Source of the DNA: Nigrospora sphaerica
Lineage: Eukaryota > Ascomycota > Sordariomycetes > Amphisphaeriales > Apiosporaceae
Length of the DNA stretch: 64,000 nt
Reading direction: 5' to 3'
Assembly (NCBI GenBank): GCA_018287875.1
Contig: JAGVVL010000017.1
Location: 992,001-1,056,000 of the forward strand
A program made the translations under genes and the position numbers. Position 1 is the first letter of the stretch; each line of letters starts with the position of its first letter. The notes under the pieces were generated by a model. It did no database searches. It was not told the origin of the DNA and saw only the letters and a program-made list of their open reading frames with translations. Below, piece after piece: positions 22,586-33,019 of this stretch.

Positions 22586-24125
22586 TTCTGTCAACGCCCT
22601 GGCACCTTGGCACCCAGCGAGCTGGTTTCCCCGTCGTGCCCGGCATTCCTCGCGAAGCCATCCGCGGCTTTCCGTTTCGGTTCAGCTCGCTCCAATTAGC
22701 TTCTGGAGGCTAGAGTTGCACGTCATAGCCTACTTTGTCCATGTCGACATTGATAGGCTGCCGTCGTCTGACGCCCACCGGTTCTGGGCAACGACTGGCA
22801 AGCTCGAAAACCAAAACAACACGGGGCCCGTCGACGTTGGGCCGGGACAGGCGCGGGCAGCATGTGGATGCCCCGACACCCTTGCCAGCCATGTATGTCT
22901 CAAAGCGTTTTTCTGTAACGGCTCTCCCGCTTCCCAGTGCCCGGGGTCGGTTGACAAGCAGCTAGGGCATAGTACAACTAGCTTTTGCGCCCGGCTTCGC
23001 CATATCACGTGGATGACGCTCATTCTGACTCACCCCGACCCCGCGTGCGGCAAGCCTTGTAAGTACTCCGTGCATGAGGTAGGGTGCGCAGTCTATCCAT
23101 AGCGTCACCAGTTTGCTGTGGAAGAATTTGACGGCTTGTTGGCCTGACGGATGCATGTTCGTCGGTAATTTGCGTCCGCTTCAGTGGAAAGCTTGCCCGC
23201 ACGGCCGCCTTGGCAACGAGTCATGAAAAGCTGCTCAAGTGGCACATTCCGTGTCGGAGCCCGGTGCAAATATGGGTCCCGCCGACGGAAATGTGGATAT
23301 CTCCGAACACTGCAACACGTCCACAATATGAGGACCTGACGTGCCCGTATGCGTATTGATATGTAGAGCAACATACGCCCGCGAACGCCGTCTGCGACCA
23401 GCTGTAGGATCCGGTTCTCATACTTTGGCTGCTAGCTGTTTGGCCGTATCAGGCTTATGCACCGTAGTCTCCCAATGCGGTAACACTATGGGCAAGTAGC
23501 AGACCAGCACTTCGTCAACAATGCCGCCCTCGTGCGGAAGACGAACCACGTCGTAAGAATGAGCGCCATAGTACTACATGCAAGGCAGTCCCCCGGAGGG
23601 CACGTTGGGTGATTGCGGACTTGAGAAGTTGCAACATCTCGCTGTCCAGAAGATATTAACCTAAGCTGCCAATAGAATGGAGCCGTGCCCTTGACGGTGC
23701 TAACGAGAACCACAGCAGATGCAGCACCCGACTGACGCCTTGTTCCTGGCTCTCGAATTCGAAAGCGGACGCCAGCAACACTCGCGGTAAACGCCATCTC
23801 ACAAAATGCGTTCTGTCGCACTCGTACGAACGCCACCAATGCAGTATGGACCAAGGCCTGCCATGCCCAAGACCATTCTTACTATGAAACATGTACTGCC
23901 TATGCGAACAATGCCTGCGTTTATGGTATCGTGGCTTTCGTGCTGCGTGTGCGTTTGTGTATGTTATTAATGGGCAATCTGTCTGACGCCGGCAACGGAC
24001 GGGAGGGCTGTAGGAAGAAGCTTCTTGGCGGGGCGGATAGGTATCCCCGACTTCTCGGCGCCTTGGTTCGGCGTGGCACGGCCGTGGCGCAGAGGAGAAT
24101 GCGCCAGATCACCCGTACCAACTCA

Positions 24126-25202
24126 TCACAGCTCCGACTCGGCACCGTTCGCTTCCACCGTCATGGGGCTCCCGCTGTGGCCGGGGGCCTGGCGCTTCCG
24201 GGTCTTCAAACGGCGAACCGGCCGTCCGCTGAGGTTCATGTTGTTGTCGTCCTCATCCTCGCTGTCGGGGTTGTCCTCGACGAACCGGCGGGCCTCGTCC
24301 AGCTCTGACATCTCGTCGGGCTTGTCCCTCAACCACTGCATACGGGGCCCTGAGCGCGCCACCTCGGAGACACGGAAGCCGTAGATGCGCGGGTGGTAGA
24401 TCTTTGACGCACCCAGGCCGGGGGCCGTGTTGCAAATGTACATGCCGTTCAGCATATCCTTGTCGTCTTCGTGGACGCGCGTGCCGGCCATAACGTCAGC
24501 ACCCCGTTTCGTGAGATCGTACTCGGGGAATGTGAGCAGGAAGAGGGCACCAAAGGTGCGGCCGAAGAAGGCGCCGTCAACGGTCTGGAAGCGGCTGTTA
24601 GGGGGGACATAGACGTCGAGGCACGAGGGGCAGAACAGCTTGACCGTGTCCTCGCCTGGGATATCGGACAAGCCAACAGGGAGGGTGCGGGCCTGTTCGC
24701 AATGGCTGCGCGGACAGACACCGAAGTGGCCCAGCTCGTACTTTTCCGACATTTGCTGGATGCCGGCGCGGGAGCAGATAAAGCGCTGGTGGATCAGACC
24801 GTAGAGCATCTCAGCCGAGGATTCGATGACGGAGAGGTCGCTGGCGATGCGGCTGTGGTTCCTACGCTCAGGCTGCCGCATTCGGTTGTCGCCCCCCTCT
24901 ATCGACTCGTCCTCCTCTTCTTCCTCCTCCTCCTCCTCTTCCTCTTCCTCGTCATCTTCGGGCTCGACATCGAGAATCATCTAGGCGAATCAGTGACGTG
25001 GCACGACGGGGCACGTAGCGAGAGCGCTCCGGGCACAACTTACCTCCAGTGCCTCCTTGTACATAGCAACCTGAGTCTGGAGACCCGTCAGGTTGAAGTC
25101 ATCCTCGATAAACTCCTCCGAGACCTCGGCAAAGTACTCGTGCCCGAGCAGGGAGCAGAAGGACGATATCCATGACTCTGGGGTGCCCGAGGACGTCGAC
25201 AT
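24126..25202 (-). CDS. CKB1: Casein kinase 2 regulatory (beta) subunit
   Basis: Exons are 25044-25202 and 24126-24980, giving 337 aa, with one 63 bp intron (GAG|GTAAGT, CCTAG). The N-terminus has the CK2 beta block SWISSFCSLLGHEYFAEVSE followed by FIEDDFNL. Exon 2 opens with a 13-Glu acidic run, then SRIASDLSVIESSAEMLYGL. The zinc ribbon is complete: Cys142, Cys147, Cys170 and Cys173 (C-x4-C-x22-C-x2-C). YELGHFGVCPRSHCEQ and the dimer-interface region downstream are well conserved. The C-terminal tail (about 60 residues) is acidic then basic, as in other fungal beta-1 subunits. The protein dimerises and docks two CK2 catalytic subunits; CK2 is nuclear and cytosolic and pleiotropic. The gene symbol follows the yeast subunit it most resembles; the distinction from CKB2 is not proven. 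Confidence 0.93.
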
Positions 25203-26577
25203 GGTGGGTTGCGGCGGTGTAGTAGGGGGCGGTGGGGAGGTCAGGCTCTATCGGACGGGTAGATAATGGGAATATCGATATCAGCAGGTGACCGACGGCA
25301 GCGGTGGTGGTATGGCTACAGCTGCCTCTGGTTGCTGCTCGGTACTGATGTTTGCTGCTTCGTCTTTCTGGAGGGGCCGATGCGATGGGATACCCCGCGC
25401 CTGCTCATGCGATAAGGAGAAAGGAAGACCTATGAAGCGCGCATGACGCAAGACGAGAAGACTGGGGCAATCGAGAGGCGCGTGACGAGCGGGAGACGTC
25501 GGTGGTGCTGCGGACGTCCACGCGGAGGCGGAGGGAGCGTCGTCGGCGTCGGCGTCGTTGGGGGGGGGGGGGGGGGACGGGTTGAGGATTTACCGGGTTT
25601 GAGGCCTCTATCGATGGCCTGGTCCGCAGGTGAACTCGAGGTGTGGTTGTGGCTGCGCGGCTGACCGTCCCAGTCTTTTTTTTCCCAATTCGCTGGACGA
25701 ATCATCGGGCGGGCGACGGGGGGAGGGGAACTACATACAATACAACTAGAAGATGGGGGGCGGCGCAATTGGTGGCTGGCCAAGCCCTGAGTGGCAGAGC
25801 AGGCCAAACCGGTGGCCAGGGCTTTGCGCAGGCGGGGAGAGGCCTGGCTGCCTGGCGCTGGGGCTGGAGGTCGCTATGGGATCCCATGTACCTAGGGGGA
25901 AAGCAGTCGCACTAGCCCTGACCTGGAACTGCATCGAAATACACGGTACCGATTGCGACGGCATCCCGTACGAGAATGAATGAGATGGGATTAAGCTAAT
26001 CACCCCTCTCGATTCTCGGTATCAGATTGGAGGGGAACGGGACGGCTGGCGGTTGTCCATCTGTCTGCCAACGAGGCAGATAGATGGCTTCCCGAGCCTT
26101 CCTTTTAGACGGGGCTGCCTAGGGGCTACGGAGTACCTACTGAGTATACCTACTTGTAATGTAAGTCATGTACTTCAGTAGCAGTCGGCCCGTGCGAGAC
26201 CATGGGACCTGACCTCTGCACACACTTGGTTGTACAAGTGACTTGACTACTGCTTCCGACATAGATGCTGAATCTGAATTTGAACTCATCCATCCTTGCC
26301 TCAAGTTCGAACCTCGAATCCTCCAGAGTCGCCCCAACTCCTCGGATCGACTGCATCATCCGGGCCTTAGCCTTGGTGCGAGTGCGCCCTCCTCCGGCTC
26401 TTCCTCGTCATTGGCCAGTGGAACGTGCGCCTATGTGAGGTACCTCGCTGCGGCTAGTGAACTTGCACGGAGGAGGAAGGCCCTTGGCCGCTATCGATTT
26501 TCCATCTCAACGCCCCCACGCCCTTGCCTTCGCCTCCCACTTGTTGTAACCATCGCCTCGCCATTTAACTCTCGGAC
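25203..26577. promoter_or_regulatory. Divergent 1.4 kb intergenic region (CK2 beta / JmjC genes)
   Basis: Both flanking genes start at its edges, so it holds both promoters. It contains a 17-G homopolymer at 25560-25576. No gene was recognised; open frames on both strands lack motifs. Confidence 0.5.
25560..25576. repeat. G17 homopolymer
   Basis: Seventeen consecutive G residues about 360 bp upstream of the CK2 beta start codon, likely variable in length and prone to sequencing error. Confidence 0.9.
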
Positions 26578-27660
26578 ATGCGGCGATTTCTGGCCTCGAC
26601 ACGGCCCTGCAGCGGTCGTCCCGTCCTGCCATGGCCCTCTACCTGTAGGCAAGCGCCAGCCCACCATTTTGTGCGATGCTTTCGCAGCCCCGCCGTCCAC
26701 CACGGCCGTGTCATTGTGGACAAGATCGAATTCATGCGCGAGAACCCCGATAAGGTACCAGTGCCCATGAGCATCGATGAATTCAAGGAGGAGCATTTTT
26801 CCACTGCCCAGCCGCTACTCATCAAACGCGCTGTTACCGGCCATATGATGCCGGCCCTCCATAAATGGTTTCCCTCCCAGGGCCAATGGCATTCTGGCAT
26901 CGCAGACAAGTTACGCCAGACTCTGCACGACACTTCGCTCCGGTACGAGGTCTGGAGGCCGGAGCCTCGTGCCCAAGACGTGTGGACCAAATTCCTCGGA
27001 TGGTTGGAACTCGATATGTCCAAAACGGGCCGGCACGCTTATCGGACTCTCTATTCAGGTTTGAAAACGGGTGGTGAGGGCAACGAATTCCACAGCTTCG
27101 GCTCCTCGATATATCTCATGTTGAAAGCCCTCCAGTTCAACGCGCAGCAAGAAGAAGGTACCGAGCTTGTCAAGGGCCTGTATATCGCCCAGCAGTCTCT
27201 CCAGGACCTGCCCTTAACGCTACAGAATGACGTTCAAGCCCCTCCAATCGTCAAACTCGCTGGCAAAGGCGATTTATACGGCTCCAGCTTATGGCTCGGC
27301 CTTGAGCCAACTTTGACGCCGTGGCATCGCGACCCCAACCCCAACCTGTTCGTGCAACTGGCGGGGCAGAAGACGATTCGGTTCCTCCCTGCGAAGGAAG
27401 GCTTGACTATATTCCGACGCGTGTCAGAGTCGTTGCAAAGACCTTATAGTCCCGCTATGAGGGGGTCGGAGATGATGCAGGGGTCCGAGCGGGAGGCCTT
27501 CTTTAATGCCGTCTGGGGTTCCGATTGCCCAGAGAGCATGTTCGAGGTCACGGTTTCCGCCGGGGATGCTCTATTTCTTCCTCATCTTTGGTGGCACAGT
27601 GTGCGCAGTATTCACGAGGACGGCCGCCTCAATGCCTCGGTTAACTGGTGGTTCAGATGA
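26578..27660 (+). CDS. JmjC / cupin-8 domain 2-oxoglutarate-dependent oxygenase-like protein
   Basis: Single exon, 360 aa. The first 38 residues are Arg/Ser/Ala-rich and free of acidic residues (MRRFLASTRP...), resembling a mitochondrial targeting sequence. The catalytic core shows the Fe(II) facial triad in the form H250-x-D252 (PTLTPWHRDPNPNLFVQ) and a distal H340 (FLPHLWWHSVRS). A conserved QKTIRFLPAKEG strand follows; its Arg/Lys residues are candidates for the 2-oxoglutarate contact. The shape matches FIH/JMJD5/TYW5-type small hydroxylases rather than histone demethylases with PHD or zinc fingers. Substrate is unknown; protein, RNA or small-molecule hydroxylation are all possible. The downstream Met at about residue 55 is an alternative start if targeting is not used. 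Confidence 0.85.
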   Translation: MRRFLASTRPCSGRPVLPWPSTCRQAPAHHFVRCFRSPAVHHGRVIVDKIEFMRENPDKVPVPMSIDEFKEEHFSTAQPLLIKRAVTGHMMPALHKWFPSQGQWHSGIADKLRQTLHDTSLRYEVWRPEPRAQDVWTKFLGWLELDMSKTGRHAYRTLYSGLKTGGEGNEFHSFGSSIYLMLKALQFNAQQEEGTELVKGLYIAQQSLQDLPLTLQNDVQAPPIVKLAGKGDLYGSSLWLGLEPTLTPWHRDPNPNLFVQLAGQKTIRFLPAKEGLTIFRRVSESLQRPYSPAMRGSEMMQGSEREAFFNAVWGSDCPESMFEVTVSAGDALFLPHLWWHSVRSIHEDGRLNASVNWWFR

Positions 27661-28050
27661 ATCGGTCACCGAGCCAATGCCGTGGCGGTACCAGCTCCCC
27701 AGCCGACAGGCGCAGTCCGTGAGCTCGCGCCCGGTGTCTCCTGAAAATCCCGCCGCCGGCCGCTACGCAGTCACACTTATGAGCTTCTGTTGTCTCGGCG
27801 CCGCTGCACCGGCACTTGGTAGCGTGCCCCTGCTCGAGAGCGGTGACACGAGGAGTATCCCTACCGGCTGCATGGATAACACATTAACTGTTAAGATTTT
27901 GAAAACTCAATAAGACAAAATCATATGGCTAGACATTTCTTTGTGGCTGCTTCTCGGGTATCTGTGGGGTGGCGCCTGGGCTGTGTACATCGACTCTGGC
28001 TTTTCGGTAGGCGTGAGGCGACAGACAAGCTATAGCCTCTCAACATTGGT
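27661..28050. other. Convergent 390 bp intergenic region
   Basis: Tail-to-tail spacer between the JmjC gene and the rhodopsin-like gene. Presumed 3' UTRs; nothing else seen. Confidence 0.55.
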
Positions 28051-29276
28051 CTATGGGTGTAAACGGGCGGCAAACTTGCTGGCGCGGGCGGGCGGATCTC
28101 GTCCTGGACCCATTGCTGCCCGCAAGATACTTGTGTCGCTGTCATCATCGTCGTCGTTGTGCCTTTCCCCCTGTCGCGTCGCAGCCGACCTGTATGTTGT
28201 GTGTTGCGAGTCGCTACCAGCTACACCGCATACGCCGGGTTGTTTCGACCCGATGGACCGAGACAGGGGAATGTCGCGTCCATAACTCTTCTCGCCCTTT
28301 AGCGTTGAGAGCCTCTCTTTGATCAGGACTCGCAGCACCGGGATGGATGCGCCTATGATGGCCGTCGCCGTCTCCACGGCCGTCCATATCGTAATCTCTT
28401 TGCCGTTGTCTAGCACACCGTCAATCTTGTGCTCGTCTGATTGTAGGGGGGGGGGAGCCCGGTTACCCACAGGAGAAATCTTCCTGTTGCAACTGCACCA
28501 TATAGACGCCCTTGACTATGGCACAAACGCCCGACCTGTACTCCTGTTAGCAGTGGGCACGCTTCACCACGGCTACGAGAGCGACCAACAAGATGCCCAT
28601 GGATAGCGCAACGGCCACACCAATGCGTTCCTGCGTCCGCATCTGCAGCCGCGCGATTTGCTTCCACGGAAGCAGGGCGAGGGCAAAGTCCATGGTGGCG
28701 CACCACGCGGCGTTGAAGATGCCGTAATGGACCGTGATGGACGCGTCCCTGCAGCGGCCCGGTACGGCGCTGCTCCACGCCTTCTCGGGCGGCACGCACT
28801 GGATCCAGGGGCTGAGCGCGCTCGGAATCATGACCAGGAACAGGGTGACGATGGCGAACCACACGAACCGCCGCCACCAGTCGAAGGTGAGGCGCAGGAG
28901 CGTCACGCCAAAGGATATCTTGCTCGCCGTGCTCGCCAGGCAGGAGATCGAGGACCCCGCCGACGTGTACAGCGCGACCGTCGAGAGCTGGTGCGGTTCG
29001 ATGTCGTAGGAATGCTTTCCGAAGCCGCGCAGCGCTCCCAGGTGAGTCAGGATGGCCTCGACCAGCAGCATTATCTGGGCCTGTCAGTAACCGACGCCCG
29101 CAGGAGCACGGCTGGGGAAATACCCAGGAGAAGAGCAGGATCCAGTCGTCCCACCAGAGGCCTTCGCCTCGGCCGACTCTGGCATAGAGTCGGACAGCCA
29201 GGAACGATCCGCAGAAAAACAGTAGAAACCAGGTCACCCCGACGATCACCGAGCCATTGTCCGAAACTTCAGCCAT
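28051..29276 (-). CDS. Rhodopsin-domain integral membrane protein (PTH11/SAT-like family)
   Basis: Proposed exons are 29124-29276, 28590-29080, 28471-28535 and 28051-28436, giving 364 aa. Seven hydrophobic segments fit the fungal rhodopsin-like domain. Family landmarks include the GLWWDDWILLFSW block after TM1, Cys-containing TM3-4 segments, MGILSGVCAIVKGVYMVQLQ and the last-TM block TIWTAVETATAIIGASIPVL. No CFEM domain is present, so it is not a full PTH11 receptor. The tail is hydrophilic with a poly-Asp patch. Function of the family is mostly unknown (surface sensing, or accessory roles in metabolite clusters). Intron 3 is only 34 nt (GTGGGT ... ATCAG) and contains a C11 run. Without it a stop follows at once, so a homopolymer error or a very short intron is likely. 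Intron 2 has donor GTTGGT and branch CTGCTAAC. Confidence 0.8.
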
Positions 29277-31445
29277 TCTGGCTGTTGCGGGCTAAATCAT
29301 TCACGATGTTCGGAGCATGCCGCCACGTGGGATATAGGTATGATGCCTCCTCGGCCAATGTCACGCGGTCCGTGGGCAGCCTCGTGTCTTTTGTACACGC
29401 CATCCTCCCTCCCTCCCGGCCTAGGACCCTCTCGAAACGTGTCGAACGGCTGGGACGGAGAGGGTCGGCGCGGCTGCTGGCTCGATCGGGCCACGGAGAT
29501 CCGGGCTGGGAGTCTATTTAGCAAGCTCAGCCGAGGACTGGGGGAGGGGACTCTGAATCTGGCAGCCAAGGCGCGGGTGGACATCACGCAGCACTCCAGC
29601 CCGAACCAGGGACTTCCCTGTTGTCCGTTGGGGGGTTCGTACAACCGCAGTGTTGGACTTGCACGTGGAAACTCGGTCGCCCATCTCCGTCGCCGGAATC
29701 AGAGCCAACATGAGGGGGGACCTACACCTAAGTTGCAAGCGCCAGGGCGATAAGTGCCTAGTCGTGGTTCCACTCACACAGGCGCCAGGTCGCGGGAACC
29801 TCGGCGCCACCGCCAAACCAAAAATATAAGAGGTCACTCGGCGCCGTCGTACACCGTCCGGGCTTATCACCGGCCGGACGTATCAAAAGGCGGCCGCCCA
29901 CTGTGCTGACTCGCTGAGTTTACGGGCACTTACTCGTGTCCTCATTCTGGCCCCCCAGCGGCTCTGCGCTGAAACATCAACGCCAGAAGGCCTGAATTTC
30001 GGGCTCTCGAGGTCTCCTCTTCCCGAATAGAGTGACAGCTAGGGTTCTCAGTCCCGAACTGGTGCCAGTCCGTCAATGGGCTAAGATGGCGGGAAACCCC
30101 ACACTGGCATATTTTATCAGACTTTCAAACAGGGAGGAGGAAGTAGTTTACGAGTGCGGCGCATTACACCAGCTTTCGTTCGTTGTGGCACATGTCAACA
30201 TCGCTTCCGCTCATTATCGCATCCTCACTCACTCCGCACCCTCCCCAGAGATCATCACCGTTAGCAGTGGTACGATAGTACAATACGCTTCAGTCACACT
30301 CTGCTGCTCGCCACCCACGCTCTGGATACACATTCGGCTCTTGAGTCAATCTGCCACTCTTGAGGTTTTTGGCACTGAATGCGAATATCGAAGTATGTTT
30401 TCACCTGTCTCAAATTGTTAAAATTGGCTATAAACCGGATGAGACGGCTGTGCCTGGTTTTCCTATTGCCCAAACAATGGCCAAACACCACTGGACACCC
30501 GCAACTAGCTCTTCTATAAAACACTTTCTGCGTATGAACAACCTAACACCTATTCATCCGCCTCCAAAGTATGGAGTGAAGATATTGTAAAAGAGCATCG
30601 TCGCTTAACACGTGGTACACTTAAGCAACCACAAATACATGCGCATAATAACGGCTAGAAAACTGATGTTGGCCTTATAATGGACTTCGTGTCGAGATTC
30701 ATTACTACGAAACCGTATGTGAGACGCTCCGGACTTTGGAAAAAGCCGAGCAATAAGAACCAGACATCATGAAACGAGGGGTCTAGAGAAAGAGGGAATG
30801 ATGCACCTTTAAACTATCTTATGGAGTTCCGACCAAGTGCTCACCTACGTAATAACGGTAAGTTCCCTCGATGCCCCACCTACGTATTTTACGCCTGAGA
30901 TCCACACAGGCCAGAATGCTATATTATACTGCAAGAGAGAGTGGAATAGTGATCATTCGTAACTGTGAGAGGGATATATTTCCACATAATTTGATCAGCG
31001 GTTGCCTGTTTTACTACGAACACTTAAGAATTCATGAAATGGTCTGGTTCAGTGGTCCTTATCATTTACAGTGGTACACGGTGGCTCTACGAGAACCTTG
31101 ATATACATAATTTGGCCACGTGCGACGTCAACTTCTGGGGATACATCATTGCTTCCCTTACAGCCATTAGAACTCTCCGACGACTATCCCCGTAGGTCTT
31201 ACTACGACTTCGTTCTTCTTTTCACGTCGGCATATGGGATTGGGAGACAGATTGCGCCACGAAGTTTGTATCAGGTCATCGATATCCGGCTTTGTGTAAC
31301 CGAAAGCCGTTCAGGGGCTGTCAAGTCAAGCTCCACCCTCTGCGCCGTGAGTATTGACCGATTCGAAGACCGTGACATTTTCGAAAGCCACTCACACCCC
31401 CCCAGAAGAGCAAATGGGTGACATCGTGCTCTGTAAGACGGCTGC
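29277..31445. other. 2.2 kb intergenic region with lower-GC island (about 30.0-31.3 kb)
   Basis: From about 30000 to 31250 the GC content falls to roughly 40-45 % by sample rows, against well over 50 % around it, and all frames are broken into pieces under 130 codons. This fits an old, RIP-mutated repeat or simply noncoding DNA. No transposon protein motif was recognised. Confidence 0.4.
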
Positions 31446-31699
31446 TTACTCGCCAGTGCAGTTGATGTACTCCTTGGTCGCGGTGAGCTCGCTGTATCGC
31501 TGTCGTTAGTAGGATGGACGCGAAGGGGTTGGGGGAGGTACGGTACGCACCAGCTGACGGTGCATCGCCAGTTGCTGGGGTTGCAGGCGTCACGGCAGGC
31601 GTTGGCCTTGGCGGTGACGGCGGCGCAGGTCTGACGAGGCTCGATGGCGGCGGCCGAGGCCACGGTGGCGATGGCGAGGATGATGGCGGCGAACTGCAT
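31446..31699 (-). CDS. Small secreted cysteine-rich protein
   Basis: Exons are 31551-31699 and 31446-31491, giving 64 aa, with a 59 bp intron (GTGCGT, branch CTAAC, acceptor TACAG). The signal peptide is residues 1-18 (MQFAAIILAIATVASAAA). The mature part of about 46 residues contains six cysteines, at 25, 35, 39, 46, 50 and 61, with a C-x3-C pair (ACRDAC). Even cysteine number and small size suggest a disulfide-stabilised extracellular peptide. I recognise no named family. It could be an effector-like, antimicrobial or cell-surface protein; none of this is shown by the sequence. A TATA element lies about 107 bp upstream of the ATG. It is the only gene in a gene-poor stretch between 29.3 and 34.0 kb apart from a tRNA. 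Confidence 0.75.
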
Positions 31700-31805
31700 C
31701 TTGACGGGCTGGAGTTTGGGTTGGGGAGAGGGTCCGAGGGAAAGAGATGACGAGGCGGGTGGTGGTGAGAGGCAAAAAGATGGGATCAAGCTCCGACTTG
31801 TCACA

Positions 31806-31815
31806 TCTTATATAT
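31806..31815 (-). promoter_or_regulatory. TATA box of the small secreted protein gene
   Basis: ATATATAAGA on the minus strand, about 107 bp upstream of the ATG at 31699. Clear TATA boxes are uncommon in this window and suggest regulated expression. Confidence 0.5.
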
Positions 31816-32916
31816 CCCTTCGAGCAGCTCGCTGTATCACCGAGACGAGCTGCTGCCGTGCCATGGAATCCACCAGCGACGAAAAACAAGGAACTTCGAC
31901 TCCTATCGAGAGCCTCTCCATACAGAAAATGGTGCCTTTGATCGTGGGGTTGTGCCAGAATGCTGCCAACCCTCCCCGCTCAAAGTCCCGTCGTTTACTT
32001 GCCGTCTTGGGCCAGGGATGCTCGTCCCGGGCACCATGGTTGGCCCTTGAGCTTCGGCTGCCCAATGCGAGCACGCCTACCACGCGGGATGGTGATAAGG
32101 CTAAACTCGAAGTTGCTATGCTGGATCTTGTCGCGACAATGGCAGCGCGTGGCGCGTAGTATGGCCCCGGTCAGCCATCTGGCCTGTCAGCAAGCCGACT
32201 ATGTCAGCACCCGCGGATGCGTCAGCCTGTCATCCACCCCTGGCGGCGACTTTGCCTCGCTCCCAGCCTTGGCGCAGTAGGGCCTATAAGTCATACCCCG
32301 TCTGGGGTATTCTGTGACGGATGCTGGAGAGGCTGAGGCTGTGGCATCCCTGATGCCTCCTCGCCTTGCTTTGCCTGGAGTAAAGACAAGCGGCCGGCAT
32401 TCATCCGGGGATGTTACCCGAGAGGCTGACCCTCATCCTAACCCACCGAGATGTAATTCTTGGAGGATCTGCATGCACACACAGAATAGGAATGGCGAGA
32501 AAGCCGCAGTGACGCAACTGCTTCATGTATGACTGCGGACGGCATTGCTCGAAGTGTGCCTACCAAACTGGGAGACATTATAGACTGTCGCTGAGCAGCC
32601 CAAGAGCCGTTCGTACCAACAGCGTCCAGCTCGGTTGCTATTCTCACTTATGACAAAGCAGGGAGAACTTACAAAATACGGCACAATATCTGCCCGGCTG
32701 CAGTCTGTTCTACTGCTGCTAGCACATCACCAGACAATGCTTGAACCCCTGTCTTGACTTAGTGGGCCCCATCAACCCTCGACCGATCCACCACCACAAC
32801 TCCACTGATGATCCACCTGTGTGTATGTAGCTCGACTCTTCGTTTTTTTCCTCGCTGATCTCGGTACCAACCGTTTTGTAATCTCTTATTAATGCAAAAC
32901 TTAACATCAATCACTA
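31816..32916. other. 1.1 kb intergenic region, no gene recognised
   Basis: Lies upstream of the small secreted protein gene (minus) and of the tRNA gene (plus). An open frame at 31644-32159 is mostly antisense to the secreted-protein exon and its promoter, and is rejected. Confidence 0.45.
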
Positions 32917-33004
32917 TCCGATGTGGTGTAATGGCTAACATTTGACGCTCTCATTGGATGAGCAATTATCCGTCAAGCTCGGGGTTCGATTCCCCGCATC
33001 GGAG
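32917..33004 (+). tRNA. tRNA-Glu (anticodon CTC) with a short intron
   Basis: The acceptor stem TCCGATG pairs fully with CATCGGA, and G33004 is the discriminator base. The anticodon stem TGACG/CGTCA closes a loop beginning CTCTCA, so the anticodon is CTC. About 16 nt (TTGGATGAGCAATTAT) are inserted one base 3' of the anticodon, the canonical nuclear tRNA intron position; removing them leaves 72 nt. The T arm is CGGGG-TTCGATT-CCCCG (B box GGTTCGATTCC). The D arm TGTAATGGCTAAC matches fungal tRNA-Glu. Confidence 0.93.
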
Positions 33005-33014
33005 GATACTCGAA

Positions 33015-33019
33015 TTTTT
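33015..33019 (+). terminator. Pol III terminator of tRNA-Glu
   Basis: T5 run eleven bases downstream of the tRNA 3' end. A longer back-up T14 run follows at 33080-33093. Confidence 0.7.

Larger units (their letters stand above)
19688..24125. other. 4.4 kb gene-free region between the ABC transporter and CK2 beta genes
   Basis: The left end is the transporter promoter and the right end the CK2 beta 3' flank. Open frames reach 208 codons (22476-23102) but none has a motif, splice pattern or plausible composition. A 17 bp inverted repeat sits at 22518-22585. No transposase or reverse-transcriptase motif was seen in any frame. Confidence 0.45.

Noticed and set aside
22476..23102. 208-codon plus-strand frame in the gene desert
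   Set aside because: Runs through the inverted repeat and poly-G; no motif and no upstream or downstream exons.
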